Origin: Pelagibius sp050043265
Lineage (GTDB): Bacteria > Pseudomonadota > Alphaproteobacteria > Kiloniellales > Kiloniellaceae
Assembly (NCBI GenBank): GCA_050043265.1
Contig: JBHJIR010000010.1
Span: forward strand, 35,629 to 99,628
Reading direction: 5' to 3'
DNA length: 64,000 bases
Of this stretch, positions 25,401 to 33,439 are shown in pieces. The notes under the pieces were generated by a model that was not told the origin of the DNA, made no database searches, and saw only the letters and a program-made list of their open reading frames with translations. Both the position numbers and the translations under genes were made by a program. Each line of letters opens with the position of its first letter. The stretch's first letter is position 1.

Positions 25401-25844
25401 GGTTGTTTTGGGCCGAATCCGGCTCAATCTTTGGCCCAATTTCCGGGCTGGATTGCCGTCCCCGCTTGATCGTACAAGGTGGTGGGACGCTGCGGCGCGG
25501 GAAGGCACCTCACCGGGGCATGGCCCGCCCGGCACGGCTGTGAGCGCGCGCGAGGTTGGCGGCTGTTGCCGCTCCTTTTCGGGCCGGCCTTTTGAGGCTA
25601 TAGCCTTATGGGGCTTTCAAGGCGCGGGGCCGGCTGTGCTAAGGTGCGAACAGTTTCCGCGAGCCGCGCGGCATTCGGGGGATGCCGCGCCGACGCGTGC
25701 CGTACCAGTCAGGGGGACCGCCCTTGTCGGTGGCAAGCGCAGGCTCTTCCTGAATCACCGGCGCCCCACCCTGACGAACCAGGCTTCGAACCAGATTTCG
25801 AACCACAGCCAGAGCCAAACACTAGGGCCAGAGACAGAGACGGC
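25401..25844. other. 444-bp intergenic region before kdsD
   Basis: No gene is supported. The kdsD frame is open back to 25608, but that stretch has an Arg/Pro/Cys-rich composition unlike a protein N terminus. A short direct repeat (TTCGAACCA twice at about 25787-25805) and a GC-rich inverted repeat (GGGCCGAATCC... at about 25411) are present. I could not place a clear promoter. Confidence 0.5.
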
Positions 25845-26879
25845 ATGAAGGCACAGTTGGACGCCGACACGGCAGAACGGGACGGCACGGACTCGGATCG
25901 GACTGATCTGGAGGTCGCGCGCCGCGTCCTCGACACCGAGGCCAAGGCAATCGCCATCCTGGCCGATCTGCTGGACGGCGCCTTCGTCGGGGCCGTCGCC
26001 CGCCTGGCCGCCGTCGAAGGCCGCGTCATCGTGACCGGCATGGGCAAAAGCGGCCATGTCGCCCGTAAGATCGCCGCGACGCTGGCCTCCACCGGCACGC
26101 CTTCGCAGTTCGTCCACCCGGGCGAGGCGAGCCACGGCGACCTCGGCATGATCACCCCCAAGGATGCCGTCATCGCCCTGTCCAATTCCGGCAACACGCT
26201 GGAGCTCAGCGACATCATCACCTACGCCAAGCGCTTCGCCATCCCGCTGGTGGCGATGACCGCGCGCAGCGACAGCGCGCTGGCCGAAGCGGCCGATTTC
26301 GCCCTGATCCTGCCGGGTGCGGCCCAGGGGGCCCCGGAAGCCTGTCCGCTGGGCCTCGCGCCGACCACCTCGACCACCCTGATGCTGGCCCTCGGCGACG
26401 CCCTGGCGGTCGCCCTGCTGGAACGCAAGGGCTTCTCGCCCAGCGACTTCAAGGTCTTCCATCCGGGCGGCGCGCTGGGCAAACGCCTGCTGCGGGTCGC
26501 CGACCTGATGCACGGCACCGACACCCTGCCGCTGTGCGGGGCCGACACCGTGGTCTCCGAAGCCATCCTGATCATGACCGCCGGCCACTTCGGCTGCGTC
26601 GGCATCGTCGACGACAACCGCCGCCTGATCGGCATCATCACTGACGGCGACCTGCGCCGTCACATGAACCAGAACATCCTGGCCCTGAAGGCCGCCGACA
26701 TCATGACGGCCAAACCGCGCACCATCCGCGCCAACGCCCTGGCGGCCGAGGCGGTCGCCTTCATGAACACAAGCACGCCGCCGTTCCTCTGCGTCTTCGT
26801 CGTCGACGAAGCGGGTCCGCCAGACCGGCCGGTCGGCATCCTGCATATGCACGACTGCCTGCGCGCCGGCGTGATTTGA
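25845..26879 (+). CDS. kdsD: Arabinose-5-phosphate isomerase
   Basis: Converts ribulose 5-phosphate to arabinose 5-phosphate, the first step to KDO for lipopolysaccharide. The 344-residue product from ATG 25845 has an N-terminal SIS sugar-isomerase domain with VTGMGKSGHVARKIAATLASTGTPS and ALSNSGNTLEL, the GEASHGDLGMI active-site loop, and two C-terminal CBS domains (about 225-344), the second containing DIMTAKPRTI. Length and domain order match KdsD/KpsF. It opens the kdsD-lptC-lptA-lptB-rpoN block, where it supplies precursor to the product exported by the Lpt genes. Confidence 0.95.
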   Translation: MKAQLDADTAERDGTDSDRTDLEVARRVLDTEAKAIAILADLLDGAFVGAVARLAAVEGRVIVTGMGKSGHVARKIAATLASTGTPSQFVHPGEASHGDLGMITPKDAVIALSNSGNTLELSDIITYAKRFAIPLVAMTARSDSALAEAADFALILPGAAQGAPEACPLGLAPTTSTTLMLALGDALAVALLERKGFSPSDFKVFHPGGALGKRLLRVADLMHGTDTLPLCGADTVVSEAILIMTAGHFGCVGIVDDNRRLIGIITDGDLRRHMNQNILALKAADIMTAKPRTIRANALAAEAVAFMNTSTPPFLCVFVVDEAGPPDRPVGILHMHDCLRAGVI

Positions 26880-26896
26880 AGGAACCTCTGGCGACC

Positions 26897-27712
26897 ATGG
26901 CGGAAACTGCGGCCCATTCGACGGTCCCGACGCCTCGCGGCGCCGCCGCAACGGCGCAGCTGGGCGATACTCAAACCCCGCCGCCGCCGCGGCTGTCAGG
27001 GCGCAACAGCTACAGCCTCTTCGTCAGCTCCATGAAGTTGCTGTTGCCGGCGCTGGCCGCCGGGTTGGTGCTGCTGGTGATCGCCTGGCCGCAGCTGATG
27101 CCCGACGTCAGCCGCTCCGGCCTCGACTTCGCCAAGATCGCCCGCGACCAGGCCAAGACCCTGAACATGCTGAACGCACGCTACAGCGGCATCGACGAAA
27201 ACAACCAGCCGTTCACCGTCGCTGCCGACCTGGCGACACAGACGCCGGACGACGAGAACGTCGTCGAGCTGCAGCATCCCATGGCCGACATCCGCACCAC
27301 CCAGGGCGACCTGGTGGCACTGTCCGCCCGCGTCGGGCACTACGACCGCGAAGCGGAAACGCTGGACCTGGCCGGTACCGTGCACCTGACCCACGACAAG
27401 GGCTTTAACATCATCACCGACGCGGCCACCGTCGATCTGAAGAATGGCTCGGCCGCCGGCGACAACGCCGTCAGCGGCGAGGGGCCCTCCGGCGAGCTGC
27501 AGTCGGAGGGTTTCCGCCTGCGCGAGCGTGGCCAGGTCATCGTGTTTACCGGCAAGAGCCGCCTGCTGATCTACCCTGATGCCAAAGAGACGATGCCCGG
27601 CGTCGGAGCCAAGACCCCCGGAGGCAAAGCCCCGGAAAACGAAACGCCGGCAGGTGAAATCCCGGCCAATGCGCCCCCCGGCGACGAGACCTTGAAGGAG
27701 AACGCGCAATGA
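26897..27712 (+). CDS. lptC: LPS export protein LptC
   Basis: Inner-membrane bitopic protein that receives LPS from LptBFG and hands it to LptA. The 271-residue form starts at ATG 26897 (AAGGAA upstream), with about 50 residues of cytoplasmic Pro-rich sequence before the single membrane helix (LLLPALAAGLVLLVIAWPQL). The periplasmic beta-jellyroll follows with YSGIDENNQPFTVAAD, typical of alphaproteobacterial LptC. The C-terminal tail (residues about 235-271) is rich in Pro, Glu and Gly. Its TGA overlaps the lptA start in ATGA. Confidence 0.9.
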   Translation: MAETAAHSTVPTPRGAAATAQLGDTQTPPPPRLSGRNSYSLFVSSMKLLLPALAAGLVLLVIAWPQLMPDVSRSGLDFAKIARDQAKTLNMLNARYSGIDENNQPFTVAADLATQTPDDENVVELQHPMADIRTTQGDLVALSARVGHYDREAETLDLAGTVHLTHDKGFNIITDAATVDLKNGSAAGDNAVSGEGPSGELQSEGFRLRERGQVIVFTGKSRLLIYPDAKETMPGVGAKTPGGKAPENETPAGEIPANAPPGDETLKENAQ

Positions 27713-28635
27713 CCGGCGCTGCCGTAGCGCGCAAGGCGCTTTCGTTCGTTCTCCCCATCCTGCTGGCGGTGGCCGGCGCGGCGCTTCAGCCGGCCGGCGC
27801 ACAGACCGCCACGCAGCTGCGCGAGAGCGACCAGCCGCTGGAGATTAACGCCGACGACGGCATCGAGTGGAACCGCAACGACAAGACCTACATCGCCCGC
27901 GGCAACGCACGCGCCGCCAGCGGCGAGGTCGAGGTGCTGGCCGACATGCTGCCCGCCTACTACCGCGAGCCGGCGCAAGGTGAAGAAGGCAACAGCGAGA
28001 TCTTCCTGCTGGAGGCAGTGGGCAACGTGCGCATCAATGCGCCGGAAGGTTCCGTCTACGGCGACAAGGGCCAGTATAAACTGGACGAGCAGATTTTCGT
28101 GATGACCGGCGGCGACCTGCGCCTGGTCAGCAAGGGCGACGTGGTGACCGCGCGCGACAGCCTGGAATATTGGGAAGGCCAGCGCAAAGCGGTGGCGCGC
28201 GGCAAGGCCCACGCCACCCACGAGGACAAGCAGATCAAGGCCGACGTGCTGACCGCCAACTTCGAGGAAGACGCCGAGGGCAAGCTGGAAGTGCGCCGCA
28301 TCGACGCCAACGGCAATGTCGAGATCCTGACCGCCAAGGAATACGCCCGCGGCCGCGAAGGTAGCTACTTCGTCGACCGCGAGGTGGCGACGCTGGCTGG
28401 CGACGTGAAGATCACGCAAGGCGAAAACCAGCTGGACGGTAACTATGCCGAGGTCGACATGGCGACCGGTATCAGCCGCCTGCTGGGCGCGCCGCCGGGC
28501 AGTACCGACAAGCCGGCACAGGTGAAAGCCCTGGTGCTGCCGCGGGCGAGCAAGAGCAAGACCGCGCCAGCCGACGGCGGTGTGGGCGGCGGTGCGGGCG
28601 GCGGATCGACAACCGGAACCGGTGGCGGTTCCTGA
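27709..28635 (+). CDS. lptA: LPS transport periplasmic protein LptA (OstA-like)
   Basis: Forms the periplasmic bridge for LPS between LptC and LptD. The 308-residue protein has a signal peptide (residues 1-31, LLAVAGAALQPAGAQ) and an OstA-type beta-jellyroll starting QPLEINADDGIEWNRNDKTYIARGNARA. The repeat continues through GNVRINAPEG and DVKITQGENQLDGNYAEVDMATG. It is longer than E. coli LptA (185 residues) because of an extended middle and a Gly-rich C terminus. It overlaps lptC by 4 bp. Confidence 0.93.
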   Translation: MTGAAVARKALSFVLPILLAVAGAALQPAGAQTATQLRESDQPLEINADDGIEWNRNDKTYIARGNARAASGEVEVLADMLPAYYREPAQGEEGNSEIFLLEAVGNVRINAPEGSVYGDKGQYKLDEQIFVMTGGDLRLVSKGDVVTARDSLEYWEGQRKAVARGKAHATHEDKQIKADVLTANFEEDAEGKLEVRRIDANGNVEILTAKEYARGREGSYFVDREVATLAGDVKITQGENQLDGNYAEVDMATGISRLLGAPPGSTDKPAQVKALVLPRASKSKTAPADGGVGGGAGGGSTTGTGGGS

Positions 28636-28700
28636 GCGCCTTGTCAGCCGGTGGGGGTAGGCCGGCGGGGCGCCAGAGACGGAGGCGATTGGGGACAGAC

Positions 28701-29522
28701 TTGGTAAGCAAGACAAACAAGACAGCCGGCGGGCCGCAGGACAGCCGCCCGCCCGTGGCAGCCAGCGGCCACAGCGAAGGGCCGCGCCTGGTCTCCGACA
28801 ACATCGGCCTGATGGCGGTCAACATCGGCAAGAGCTTCAAGAAGCGGCCGGTGCTGCGCGGCGTCACCCTGTCGCTGCAACGCGGCGAGGCGGTCGGCCT
28901 GCGCGGCCCCAACGGCGCCGGTAAGACGACCTGCTTCTACATCGTCACCGGCCTGATCTCGCCGGACTACGGCTGGGTCACCCTGGACGGCCACGACATC
29001 ACCGACATGCCTATGTACCGTCGCGCGCGCCTGGGTATCGGCTACCTGCCCCAGGAGGCCTCGATCTTCCGCGGCCTGACTGTGGAACAGAACATCCGCG
29101 GCGTGCTGGAGGTCATCGAACCGGTGCGCGAGAAGCGCGAGGTGACGCTGGAAAACCTGCTGGCGGAGTTCTCCATCACCCACCTGCGCAGAACCCCGGC
29201 GGTCGCCCTGTCGGGCGGCGAGCGGCGCCGCGTGGAGATCGCCCGGGCGCTCGCCTCGCAGCCCAGCTTCATCCTGCTGGACGAACCCCTGGCCGGCATC
29301 GACCCGATCGCCGTCGGTGACATTCGCGATCTGGTTTCCCACCTGAAGGATCGCGGCATCGGCGTGCTGATTACCGACCATAACGTGCGCGAGACCCTGG
29401 AGATCGTCGACCGCGCCTACATCATCCACGACGGCGTCGTGCTGATGGAAGGCGCGCCGGACGAGATCGTCGCCCATGAGGACGTCCGACGCGTTTACCT
29501 GGGCGAAAGGTTTAGCCTCTAA
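28701..29522 (+). CDS. lptB: LPS export ABC transporter ATP-binding protein LptB
   Basis: Cytoplasmic ATPase that powers LPS extraction by LptFG. Walker A is GPNGAGKTT, the signature is LSGGERRR, Walker B is FILLDEPLAGID, and the switch His is in ITDHNVRETL. The frame is open back to a TTG at 28641. I chose the TTG at 28701 with GGGGACAG upstream, giving 273 residues; the ATG at 28812 would give the compact 236-residue core. The start is therefore uncertain, but the family in this group often has an N-terminal extension. It precedes rpoN by 13 bp. Confidence 0.93.
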   Translation: MVSKTNKTAGGPQDSRPPVAASGHSEGPRLVSDNIGLMAVNIGKSFKKRPVLRGVTLSLQRGEAVGLRGPNGAGKTTCFYIVTGLISPDYGWVTLDGHDITDMPMYRRARLGIGYLPQEASIFRGLTVEQNIRGVLEVIEPVREKREVTLENLLAEFSITHLRRTPAVALSGGERRRVEIARALASQPSFILLDEPLAGIDPIAVGDIRDLVSHLKDRGIGVLITDHNVRETLEIVDRAYIIHDGVVLMEGAPDEIVAHEDVRRVYLGERFSL

Positions 29523-29535
29523 AAGGTTAAGCGAT

Positions 29536-31161
29536 ATGGCGGCGACACAAAGATTGGAACTGCGCCAGCGCCAATCTCTGGTCATGACGCCGCAGCTGCA
29601 GCAGGCAATCAAGCTGTTGCAGCTTTCCAATCTGGAACTTGCGGCGGAAATAGACCGAGAGCTCGAGCAAAATCCACTGCTCGACCGCGACGAAGGCGCC
29701 AACGATACCCTGCTGGAGAGTCCTTCAGTGGACCAGCAGGCCGAAGCCGTTGACGCCAATTCCGACAGCGACAACTCCGGCGGCGAGGGTTCCGCAGGCG
29801 ACCGGGCCGATGCTGACCGGGCCGACACGGACCGGGCGGACACCGACATGGCCGACGCCGGGCGCGCCGACCCCGACACTCTCGACCGCTCGAACGCCGA
29901 TCAGTTGCCGTCATCGTCGGACGCACCCCTCGATACCGACTACGAAAACGTCTACACCAACAGCGCGGCCGGAGAAGGTCCTGGCAGCGAGCCGGCCTTC
30001 ACCACCTCGCACAGCGGCACCTCTTCCGGCGACGATAGCGAATTCTCCCTGGAACAGCGCCTGGCCGACTCGGTCACCCTGCGCCAGCACCTCTCCGGGC
30101 AGTTGCACATGGCGCTGTCAGATCCGACCGACCGGGCGATCGGCGCCTGTCTGATCGACCAGCTGGACGACAACGGCTACCTGGGCGCCGACCTCGCCGA
30201 GTTGGCCGGCCAGCTCGGCTGCCCGCCGGCCCGCCTGGAGGCGGTGCTGGCCATCATGCAGGGCTTCGAGCCGACCGGTATCTTCGCCCGCTCGCTGGCC
30301 GAATGCCTGGCCCTGCAGCTCAAGGAACGCGACCGCTACGACCCGGCCATGCAGGCGCTGGTCGAAAACCTGGAACTGCTGGCCAAAGGCGACCACGCCA
30401 GGCTGCGCAAGCTGTGCGGCATCGACCAGGAAGACCTGGTCGACATGATCTCCGAGATCAAGGCGCTCGACCCGCGCCCGGCGCTCACTTTCGAGGGCGA
30501 GGTGGCGCAGCCGGTGATCCCCGACGTGCTGATGCGTCCGGACCGGCAGGGCGGCTGGACCGTCGAGCTGAATGCCGAGACTGTGCCGCGGGTGCTGGTC
30601 AATTCCGAATACTACGCCCAGATCTCCAACGCCGTGCGCTCCAAGAAGGAGCGCGAATACCTGAATGAGCGCCTCCAGTCGGCCAACTGGCTGGTCAAGG
30701 CGCTGCACCAGCGCGCCACCACCATCCTGAAGGTGGCGACCGAAATCGTGCGCCAGCAGGACGCCTTCTTCCGCAAGGGCGTCGAGCAGATGAGGCCGCT
30801 GACCCTGCGCGACATCGCCACCGAGATCGAGATGCACGAATCGACGGTCAGCCGGGTGACCTCGAACAAATATATCGCCACCCCGCGCGGCACCTTCGAG
30901 TTGAAATACTTCTTCACCGCCTCCATTGCCGGGGCCAATGGCACCGCCCATTCGGCCGAGGCGGTGCGCCACCGCATCCGCCTGCTGATCGACGCCGAGA
31001 GCAACAAGGACATCCTGTCGGACGACACCATCGTCGAGCTGCTGCGCAAGGATGGCGTCGACATCGCCCGCCGCACGGTGGCCAAGTACCGCGAGGCCAT
31101 GCGAATCCCCTCCTCGGTGCAGCGCCGGCGCGAGAAATCCGGCCTGGTAAATCAGATCTAA
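29536..31161 (+). CDS. rpoN: RNA polymerase sigma-54 factor
   Basis: Alternative sigma factor that recognises -24/-12 promoters and needs AAA+ activators; controls nitrogen assimilation and other regulons. The 541-residue product from ATG 29536 has the Gln/Leu-rich activator region I (QRLELRQRQSLVMTPQLQQ, about 5-50), an acidic region II (about 50-175), the core-binding domain, a helix-turn-helix (about 415-445, LRDIATEIEMHESTVSRVTS) and the diagnostic RpoN box ARRTVAKYRE near the C terminus. Region II contains five degenerate copies of the pentapeptide DRADT. Its place after lptB is conserved. Confidence 0.97.
   Translation: MAATQRLELRQRQSLVMTPQLQQAIKLLQLSNLELAAEIDRELEQNPLLDRDEGANDTLLESPSVDQQAEAVDANSDSDNSGGEGSAGDRADADRADTDRADTDMADAGRADPDTLDRSNADQLPSSSDAPLDTDYENVYTNSAAGEGPGSEPAFTTSHSGTSSGDDSEFSLEQRLADSVTLRQHLSGQLHMALSDPTDRAIGACLIDQLDDNGYLGADLAELAGQLGCPPARLEAVLAIMQGFEPTGIFARSLAECLALQLKERDRYDPAMQALVENLELLAKGDHARLRKLCGIDQEDLVDMISEIKALDPRPALTFEGEVAQPVIPDVLMRPDRQGGWTVELNAETVPRVLVNSEYYAQISNAVRSKKEREYLNERLQSANWLVKALHQRATTILKVATEIVRQQDAFFRKGVEQMRPLTLRDIATEIEMHESTVSRVTSNKYIATPRGTFELKYFFTASIAGANGTAHSAEAVRHRIRLLIDAESNKDILSDDTIVELLRKDGVDIARRTVAKYREAMRIPSSVQRRREKSGLVNQI
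29800..29874 (+). repeat. 15-bp minisatellite in rpoN region II
   Basis: Five in-frame 15-bp units encode DRADA, DRADT, DRADT, DMADA and GRADP. They lie in the acidic linker, which is variable in length across the family, so copy-number change would be tolerated. Confidence 0.7.
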
Positions 31162-31225
31162 CTATCTGATTTCATTGTTTCTATACTAGACTCCGAAGGG
31201 TCGGTTAACCATTGGACACAGCCTA

Positions 31226-31254
31226 TTGACTTCACCTGGGGCCGTCTCTATGTT
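31226..31254 (+). promoter_or_regulatory. Sigma-70-type promoter of hpf-ptsN
   Basis: TTGACT (31226-31231) and TATGTT (31249-31254) are separated by 17 bp, about 70 bp before the hpf start codon. It suggests hpf-ptsN is expressed separately from rpoN. Confidence 0.5.
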
Positions 31255-31324
31255 GCGCCCGCCTTGCCTATCAGGCATGCTGTGATGGTGGTAAGCCACC
31301 TCGTTTCAATCCACAAAAGCGAAT

Positions 31325-31909
31325 ATGCAGCTCTCCGTTAAGGGAAAGCAGCTGGACGTCGGTGACGCGCTGCGAACACACGTTGATGAAAGCCTTTCTC
31401 GTATTCTCGATAAATACTTCGGGGATGCGCTGGAGGTTGCCGTAACGCTGTCGCGCGAGGCACATCTCTACCGCGCCGTGATCTCGGCGCATGTGGGCCG
31501 CGGCATTCAGCTGGAGGCCCAGGGCGAGGCCAACGAGCCTTATCCCGCCTTCGATGCGGCCGCCGAGCGCCTGTCGAAGCGCCTGCGCCGCTACAAGCGC
31601 CGCCTGCGGGACCATAACAGCAAGGCCGCGGAATCGGCCCCTCTGCCCGCCCAGCAGTACATCCTGGCTGGGGAAGGCCCTGAGGAGAATGAAGACGAGA
31701 GCAACGCGGACGGACAACCGGCCATCGTTGCGGAGATGACAACAGAAATTCCGACGCTCACGGTAAGTGAGGCGGTCATGCGCATGGACCTGGGCAATCT
31801 GCCGGCCATGATGTTTCGCAACAGCGCGCACGGCGGCCTCAACATGATTTACCAACGGAGCGACGGAAACATCGGCTGGCTCGATCCGCGCGGAAACCGC
31901 GGCGAATGA
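31325..31909 (+). CDS. hpf: Ribosome hibernation-promoting factor, long form
   Basis: Binds the 30S decoding centre and dimerises ribosomes into inactive 100S particles in stationary phase. The 194-residue protein has the S30AE domain (about 1-100, QLSVKGKQLDVGDALRTHV), a variable acidic linker, and the C-terminal dimerisation domain (about 135-194, with NLPAMMFRNSAHGGLNMIYQRSDG). This makes it the long form usual outside gammaproteobacteria. It is followed by ptsN, as in many proteobacteria. Confidence 0.95.
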   Translation: MQLSVKGKQLDVGDALRTHVDESLSRILDKYFGDALEVAVTLSREAHLYRAVISAHVGRGIQLEAQGEANEPYPAFDAAAERLSKRLRRYKRRLRDHNSKAAESAPLPAQQYILAGEGPEENEDESNADGQPAIVAEMTTEIPTLTVSEAVMRMDLGNLPAMMFRNSAHGGLNMIYQRSDGNIGWLDPRGNRGE

Positions 31910-31934
31910 CCGGCCGAGGGACCTAAGGTTGCTG

Positions 31935-32399
31935 ATGGATATTTCTGATCTGATCTTACCTGAGAGCGTAGTCGCGAATCTTCGCGTCACCAGCAAGAAG
32001 CAGGCTCTCCAGGAACTGGCCAAGAAGGCCGCCGAAATCACCGGCCAGCCCGAACGGGCGCTGTTCGAGGTGCTGATGGAGCGCGAACGCCTGGGCACCA
32101 CCGGCGTCGGCCACGGCATCGGCATCCCGCACGGCAAGCTGCCGGAGCTGGACCGTCTGTACGGGCTGTTCGCCCGGCTGGAGACGCCGATCGACTTCGA
32201 TGCCATCGACGAGCACCCGGTCGACCTGATCTTCGTGCTGCTGGCACCGGAAACCGCCGGCGCGGACCACCTGAAGGCCCTGGCCCGGGTGTCCCGGCTG
32301 TTCCGCGACCGTGCCGTCTGCGAGAAGCTGCGCGGCACCGACAGCGCCGAGGCGATCTACGCCCTGCTGACCCAGAACCAGGCGAGCCACGCCGCCTGA
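31935..32399 (+). CDS. ptsN: PTS IIA-like nitrogen regulatory protein PtsN
   Basis: Phospho-carrier EIIA(Ntr) of the nitrogen-related phosphotransferase system, which senses nitrogen and potassium status. The 154-residue product from ATG 31935 (MDISDLILPESVV) carries the phosphorylated His in GVGHGIGIPHGKL (about residue 66-72) and the family LIFVLLAPETAGADHLKALA. Its location next to rpoN and hpf is the classic rpoN-cluster arrangement. A hairpin terminator follows. Confidence 0.96.
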   Translation: MDISDLILPESVVANLRVTSKKQALQELAKKAAEITGQPERALFEVLMERERLGTTGVGHGIGIPHGKLPELDRLYGLFARLETPIDFDAIDEHPVDLIFVLLAPETAGADHLKALARVSRLFRDRAVCEKLRGTDSAEAIYALLTQNQASHAA

Positions 32400-32472
32400 C
32401 CCGGCGACCTGAACCCTCGGCCTAAAACCGGGGGCCTGAACCCGCAGCCTGGCGATCGAAACACGAAAAGCA

Positions 32473-32506
32473 AAGGGCCGCTTCCCGGTAGTGGGAAGCG
32501 GCCCTT
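32473..32506. terminator. Bidirectional terminator between ptsN and the DUF1150 gene
   Basis: AAGGGCCGCTTCCC (32473-32486) pairs with GGGAAGCGGCCCTT (32493-32506) around a 6-nt loop. It lies between two convergent genes and has A/T-rich flanks on both sides (AAAAGCAA and CTTCT). Confidence 0.8.
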
Positions 32507-32545
32507 CTGCTTGCTGGTCGAGCCTGCCTGGTTGTTAGGCCGGCC

Positions 32546-32761
32546 TCAGTGGACGCTGAGCGGCTCCAGGCCGTTCTGGCGCACTGCCGCAAAGGCGACG
32601 TCAAAGTCGGCCAGGGCGGTGATCGCACTGCCGTCTGCGGAGTGGATCATGAAGACGTCCTTGCCGTCCTCGCGTTCCTTCTTCACATAGGCGATGTCGT
32701 TGATTCCAAGCAGTTGGAAATCCTGCGGTGAGAGTTCGCTGTAGGCGATCTGCTGTTTCAT
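32546..32761 (-). CDS. DUF1150 family protein
   Basis: A 71-residue protein with the features of DUF1150: LSPQDFQLLGINDIAYVK near the start and IHSADGSAITALADFD near the middle, ending in a short tail. It overlaps the Hsp20 gene by 4 bp (ATGA), and this pairing is recurrent in alphaproteobacteria, suggesting co-translation with the small heat-shock protein. Function unknown. Confidence 0.9.
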   Translation of the reverse strand: MKQQIAYSELSPQDFQLLGINDIAYVKKEREDGKDVFMIHSADGSAITALADFDVAFAAVRQNGLEPLSVH

Positions 32762-33237
32762 TTACGTCCCTCCGATCCAATACCTTCGATGACCGGGCCG
32801 CCGATAGCGGGGCCTGCGCCGTCGGCAACGTCCTGTGTCACGATCTTGATGGTGCGCACTTCGGGCTCCACGGCCGGCCGTTCCAGTTCGATGTGGAGCA
32901 GACCGCGTTCAAGCGTGGCACCGGTGCTCTCGATGCCTTCCGCCAGCACAAAGCTGCGCTGGAACTGACGCGCGGCGATGCCGCGGTGCAGATAGACCCG
33001 GTCGTGGTCGTCGGCCTGCTTGCCCCGGATGACAAGCTGGCGATCCTCAATCTGGACGGAGAGATCCTCTTCGGTGAACCCGGCCACGGCCAGCGTGATG
33101 CGCAGCCGGTTTTCGCCGAGCTGCTCCACGTTGTACGGGGGATATCCTTCCGCCGTCTTGGAGATGCGGTCGATGGCCTGCTCGAACTGCTCGAAACCAA
33201 GCAGGAGCGGGCTGTTGAAAAGTGACAAGCGCGTCAT
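32758..33237 (-). CDS. Small heat-shock protein, Hsp20/alpha-crystallin family
   Basis: An ATP-independent holdase chaperone of 159 residues starting at ATG 33237 (MTRLSLFNSPLL). The alpha-crystallin domain spans about 35-125, with YNVEQLGENRLRITLAVAGF and the hallmark LHRGIAARQFQRSF followed by GLLHIELERP. The N-terminal arm PLLLGFEQFEQAIDRI resembles IbpA/HspD class A proteins of rhizobia. It heads an Hsp20-DUF1150 operon. The leader has a TTGCT motif next to a very strong ribosome binding site, as in ROSE RNA thermometers. Confidence 0.94.
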   Translation of the reverse strand: MTRLSLFNSPLLLGFEQFEQAIDRISKTAEGYPPYNVEQLGENRLRITLAVAGFTEEDLSVQIEDRQLVIRGKQADDHDRVYLHRGIAARQFQRSFVLAEGIESTGATLERGLLHIELERPAVEPEVRTIKIVTQDVADGAGPAIGGPVIEGIGSEGRK

Positions 33238-33300
33238 GTAACGGTCTGCCTCCTCCTCCTTGAGCAAGGCCGAGGGCAAGGCTGCCCTCATGTTGCACGG
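33238..33300 (-). promoter_or_regulatory. Possible ROSE-like RNA thermometer in the hsp20 leader
   Basis: On the minus strand, the leader has a hairpin GAGGGCA...TGCCCTC (about 33291-33274), then CCTTGCTCAAGGAGGAGG (33269-33252). TTGCT directly before AGGAGG is the ROSE signature (UUGCU pairing with the Shine-Dalgarno AGGA), which opens at high temperature. Motif match only; no folding was computed. Confidence 0.4.
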
Positions 33301-33439
33301 TCCCGGAGACCTCTTGGCCCTCCAGCCGCCAGCGGCCCGAAGAACGGCGCCGCCTCAACATAAATGGGGTCCCGGACGGCCCCAATCAACCCGCCGGAAA
33401 TCCCCGGAAATCCTCGGATTTCCAGGCAATCCGCCCCGC

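Noticed and set aside
25608..25844. An upstream extension of kdsD
   Set aside because: The added 79 residues are Arg/Pro/Cys-rich and precede the normal SIS-domain start; no ribosome binding site supports it.
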